Below are positions 61,443 through 64,000 of a DNA stretch of 64,000 nucleotides, one piece after another. A program made the position numbers and the translations under genes. How positions within the stretch are numbered: the stretch's first letter is position 1; each line of letters starts with the position of its first letter. Source of the stretch: Rikenellaceae bacterium (GTDB lineage: Bacteria > Bacteroidota > Bacteroidia > Bacteroidales > Rikenellaceae); contig JAIRQC010000027.1 in assembly GCA_031256675.1 (NCBI GenBank), positions 1 to 64,000 on the forward strand, in the 5' to 3' direction. The notes beneath the pieces are model-generated. The model made no database searches. It was not told the origin of the DNA and saw nothing but the letters and a program-made list of their open reading frames with translations.

Positions 61443-62656
61443 ACGCCATAAATACATTATTGACAACTGCGGCATGTCTGTCCCAGGGCCTCGCAATGGC
61501 GGAAAGGGTTATCGAGCCGACGCTCGGACTGACGCCGATCCTCGATTCGGTCGAACTGCGGCGGGAGTTGCAGGAGATCGACCGCGTCAGGCAGCAGTAC
61601 GGCGATGATTGCGAGAAACATCTGACCGCAAGGCAACGACATGTCTATTGGCACGACTACGAAGAGCGCGAGGATCTCTGGGAGGTCGGCGAGATAGGCG
61701 ACGGATGGTACAACTGCGCCACGGCGAGCGTCTCCGCCACCTCCGCACACCGGCCCGCGGGAAACATAACCTACACAGCTGCCAACGCCCACGATTTTTC
61801 GCTCGGTACGGCATGGGTCTGCGAAGGCACGGGCGAAAGCATCACGTTCCGGATCAACGCCGACGAAGAAAACGAATGGGAATGGGAGCACGGGACGGTC
61901 ACTACCGTGTTCATTTACAACGGCTATCAGAAATCCGCCAGGACATGGCGCGACAATTCGCGCATTAAACAGTTCCGGCTCCATATCAACGACAAGCCAT
62001 ACGCGCTGCTCAACCTGCGCGACACCACCGCCGTACAGTGTTTCGATATCGGGCAGCACAGGGCGCAGCGGTGCGCGCTGCGGTTCGAGATAACGGAGGT
62101 CTATCGCGGCAACCGCTGGCCGAACGACGTGGCCGTATCGGAGATAGAGTTCGACGGCGACGGGTGCCTGTGTTTCGGGGCGGGGACGATGATTGCCGTG
62201 CCGGATGGCGAGAAGGCTATCGAGCAGATAGTTGCGGGCGACGTGATCCTCGCGCCCGACCCTGCCTCGGGATGCTTGGCCCCTGCGACGGTACTCGGCA
62301 CGGCCCGTCGCAATCATCGCCTCTACCGACTCGGATTCGACAGTGGGTTGAGCGTCGAGGTCACCGCCGACCACCCGCTGCTGTTCGACGGAGACTACTA
62401 CTCCATAGCCGAAAACGCCCTCTACGGCCTGCAAACCAGGCAGTTGGCAGTTGGGCAGCAGTTGAACGTTTTCCGCAACGGCCACATGGAAGCCCTGACG
62501 CTCAGGTCAATAACACCGCTCGACGGACTGCGCGCAAGCTATACCATAACCGCCCTCGACCGTGGCGGGCTGTTCCTGGCAAACGGGCTGTGCGCAGCAG
62601 TGGAAGCAGTGGAGGCTGTGGAGACTGCGGCTACAACGGAGACGACAGGACGATGA
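61439..62656 (+). CDS. Exported protein: NADase-type glycan-binding (discoidin-like) domain plus C-terminal Hint domain
   Basis: N-terminal ITYTAANAHDFSLGTAWVCEGTGESITFRI...WPNDVAVSEIEFDGDG; Hint-like CFGAGTMIAVPDGEKAIEQIVAGDVILAPD...VEVTADHPLLFDGDYYS...LFLANGLCA. Confidence 0.7.
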   Translation: MNAINTLLTTAACLSQGLAMAERVIEPTLGLTPILDSVELRRELQEIDRVRQQYGDDCEKHLTARQRHVYWHDYEEREDLWEVGEIGDGWYNCATASVSATSAHRPAGNITYTAANAHDFSLGTAWVCEGTGESITFRINADEENEWEWEHGTVTTVFIYNGYQKSARTWRDNSRIKQFRLHINDKPYALLNLRDTTAVQCFDIGQHRAQRCALRFEITEVYRGNRWPNDVAVSEIEFDGDGCLCFGAGTMIAVPDGEKAIEQIVAGDVILAPDPASGCLAPATVLGTARRNHRLYRLGFDSGLSVEVTADHPLLFDGDYYSIAENALYGLQTRQLAVGQQLNVFRNGHMEALTLRSITPLDGLRASYTITALDRGGLFLANGLCAAVEAVEAVETAATTETTGR

Positions 62657-63882
62657 CCCGGCGCGATATAGAGCTTATGGCCCCCGTGGGGTCGTTCGAG
62701 GCGCTTTGGGCGGCCATCGACGGGGGCGCAGACGCGATATATTTCGGCGTGGGCGGGCTGAACATGCGTTCGCGCAGCTCGGCCAACTTCTCGCCGGATG
62801 ACATGTCGCGGATCATCGCCGAAGCCCACGCCGCAGGGCTGCGCGCCTACCTGACGCTCAACGTGATACTGTACGACGACGATCTGGACGACATGCGCCG
62901 CACCCTCGACCGCGCCGCCGCCGAGGGCGTCGACGCAGTCATCGCGTCGGATCAGGCGGCCATCCATTACGCCCGTCGGCGCGGGGTCGAGGTGCACCTG
63001 TCCACGCAACTCAACGTCTCGAACACCGAGACGCTGCGTTTCTACTCCGCGTGGGCCGACGTAGCGGTGCTGGCGCGCGAACTCACTCTCGAACAGGTTG
63101 CCGCAATAAGCCGCGCGGGCGTTTGCGGCCCATGTGGACAGCCGGTGCGCATTGAGATGTTCGCCCACGGCGCACTCTGCATGGCCGTTTCGGGGCGGTG
63201 TTACCTCAGCCTGCACGACTGCGGCGAGTCGGCCAACCGCGGGGCCTGCCGTCAGATATGCCGCCGCTCGTTCACCCTGCGCGATAACGACAGCGGGGCA
63301 GAGATCGCCGCCGACGGACAGTGGCTGCTCTCGCCCAAAGACCTGTGCACCATAGAGTTCCTCGACCGGATGATTGCCGCCGGGGTGAGCGTGTTGAAGA
63401 TCGAGGGGCGCGCCCGCCCGCCCGAGTACGTTCTGAGGGCCTGTCGCTGTTACGACAGGGCGCTCAGGGCGCTGGAGGCGGGAGAGTACACCCCCGAACT
63501 GGCTGCGGGGCTCAAAGCCGAACTTGCCGAGGTCTTCAATCGCGGCTTCTGGGGCGGCTACTACCTCGGCGCACCGACGGTCGAGCTCAGCCCCCGTTAC
63601 GGCACGTCGGCCACCACGCGCAAGGTCTACGTAGGCAGGGTGACCAACATATACAAGCGTATCTCCGTGGCAGAGATACAGATAGAGGCCTCGCCGCTCG
63701 AACGCGGCAGCCGCATTCTTTTCACGGGGGCTACCACCAGGGCCGTAGAGGCCATGGCCGACGAGCTGTGGCTCGACGACCGTCCCGCATCACTCGCGCC
63801 GCAGGGGACGCTCTGCTCCGTCAAGATTGCCGCCACAGTCCACCGCGGAGACCGGCTGTTCAAGATTGTGAAGGCTGATTAA
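62653..63882 (+). CDS. Peptidase U32 family protein
   Basis: IELMAPVGSFEALWAAIDGGADAIYFGVGGLNMR, MAVSGRCYLSLHDCGESANRGACRQICRR, LSPKDLCTIEFLDRMIAAGVSVLKIEGRARPPEYV. Confidence 0.93.
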   Translation: MTRRDIELMAPVGSFEALWAAIDGGADAIYFGVGGLNMRSRSSANFSPDDMSRIIAEAHAAGLRAYLTLNVILYDDDLDDMRRTLDRAAAEGVDAVIASDQAAIHYARRRGVEVHLSTQLNVSNTETLRFYSAWADVAVLARELTLEQVAAISRAGVCGPCGQPVRIEMFAHGALCMAVSGRCYLSLHDCGESANRGACRQICRRSFTLRDNDSGAEIAADGQWLLSPKDLCTIEFLDRMIAAGVSVLKIEGRARPPEYVLRACRCYDRALRALEAGEYTPELAAGLKAELAEVFNRGFWGGYYLGAPTVELSPRYGTSATTRKVYVGRVTNIYKRISVAEIQIEASPLERGSRILFTGATTRAVEAMADELWLDDRPASLAPQGTLCSVKIAATVHRGDRLFKIVKAD

Positions 63883-64000
63883 CAGGCAGTTCCTCTCCCA
63901 GATATTTTTTTGCCGTGTCCAAATCCCCCATGAAAACCATCCTGCCGTCCGGAGCAAATATTACTATTGTGGGGAAAGCATTTACTCCGAGCTCTTCCTT
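63860..64000 (-). CDS. Thioredoxin-fold protein, C-terminal part (runs off right edge)
   Basis: Minus frame from 64000: KEELGVNAFPTIVIFAPDGRMVFMGDLDTAKKYLGEELPVNQPSQS*; not in ORF track because truncated. Confidence 0.7.
   Translation of the reverse strand, partial: KEELGVNAFPTIVIFAPDGRMVFMGDLDTAKKYLGEELPVNQPSQS

Overview
High-GC Bacteroidetes chromosomal window, probably Rikenellaceae/Alistipes-like (inferred from TAnnTTTG promoters, SusC/SusD, BACON/DUF5689 lipoproteins). Left edge (1..~2.3 kb): AT-rich decayed mobile/prophage island with a partial tyrosine recombinase and a portal-like fragment. Next come a hybrid two-component sensor with a 5-bp-duplication frameshift, a PL12-type heparinase, a TPR/outer-membrane pair, Tat genes, an MFS transporter, purA, etfBA plus acyl-CoA dehydrogenase, a GT2/secA/rsmA/recQ/lptB/aroA/aroC block, a prenyl synthase, a Hint-domain protein and a U32 peptidase. 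The most interesting system is a ~17.4 kb co-directional cluster (47475 down to 30094): glpD-glpT-glycerophosphodiesterase-SusC-SusD-metallophosphoesterase-DUF5689/BACON lipoprotein-metallophosphoesterase-BACON lipoprotein, divergent from a DeoR/GlpR-type regulator. It looks like a Sus-like locus for glycerophosphodiesters (phospholipid headgroups or teichoic acid) rather than glycans. A second theme is abundant short tandem duplications (5, 9, 11, 13, 18, 22, 31, 36, 44 bp), including in-frame expansions inside housekeeping genes (rsmA, aroA, possibly glpD), plus several clean single-lesion pseudogenes. A strong hairpin with G-U wobbles sits in the purA leader. No tRNA, rRNA or CRISPR was recognised. 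All homology calls are from reading the protein sequences; no searches were run.
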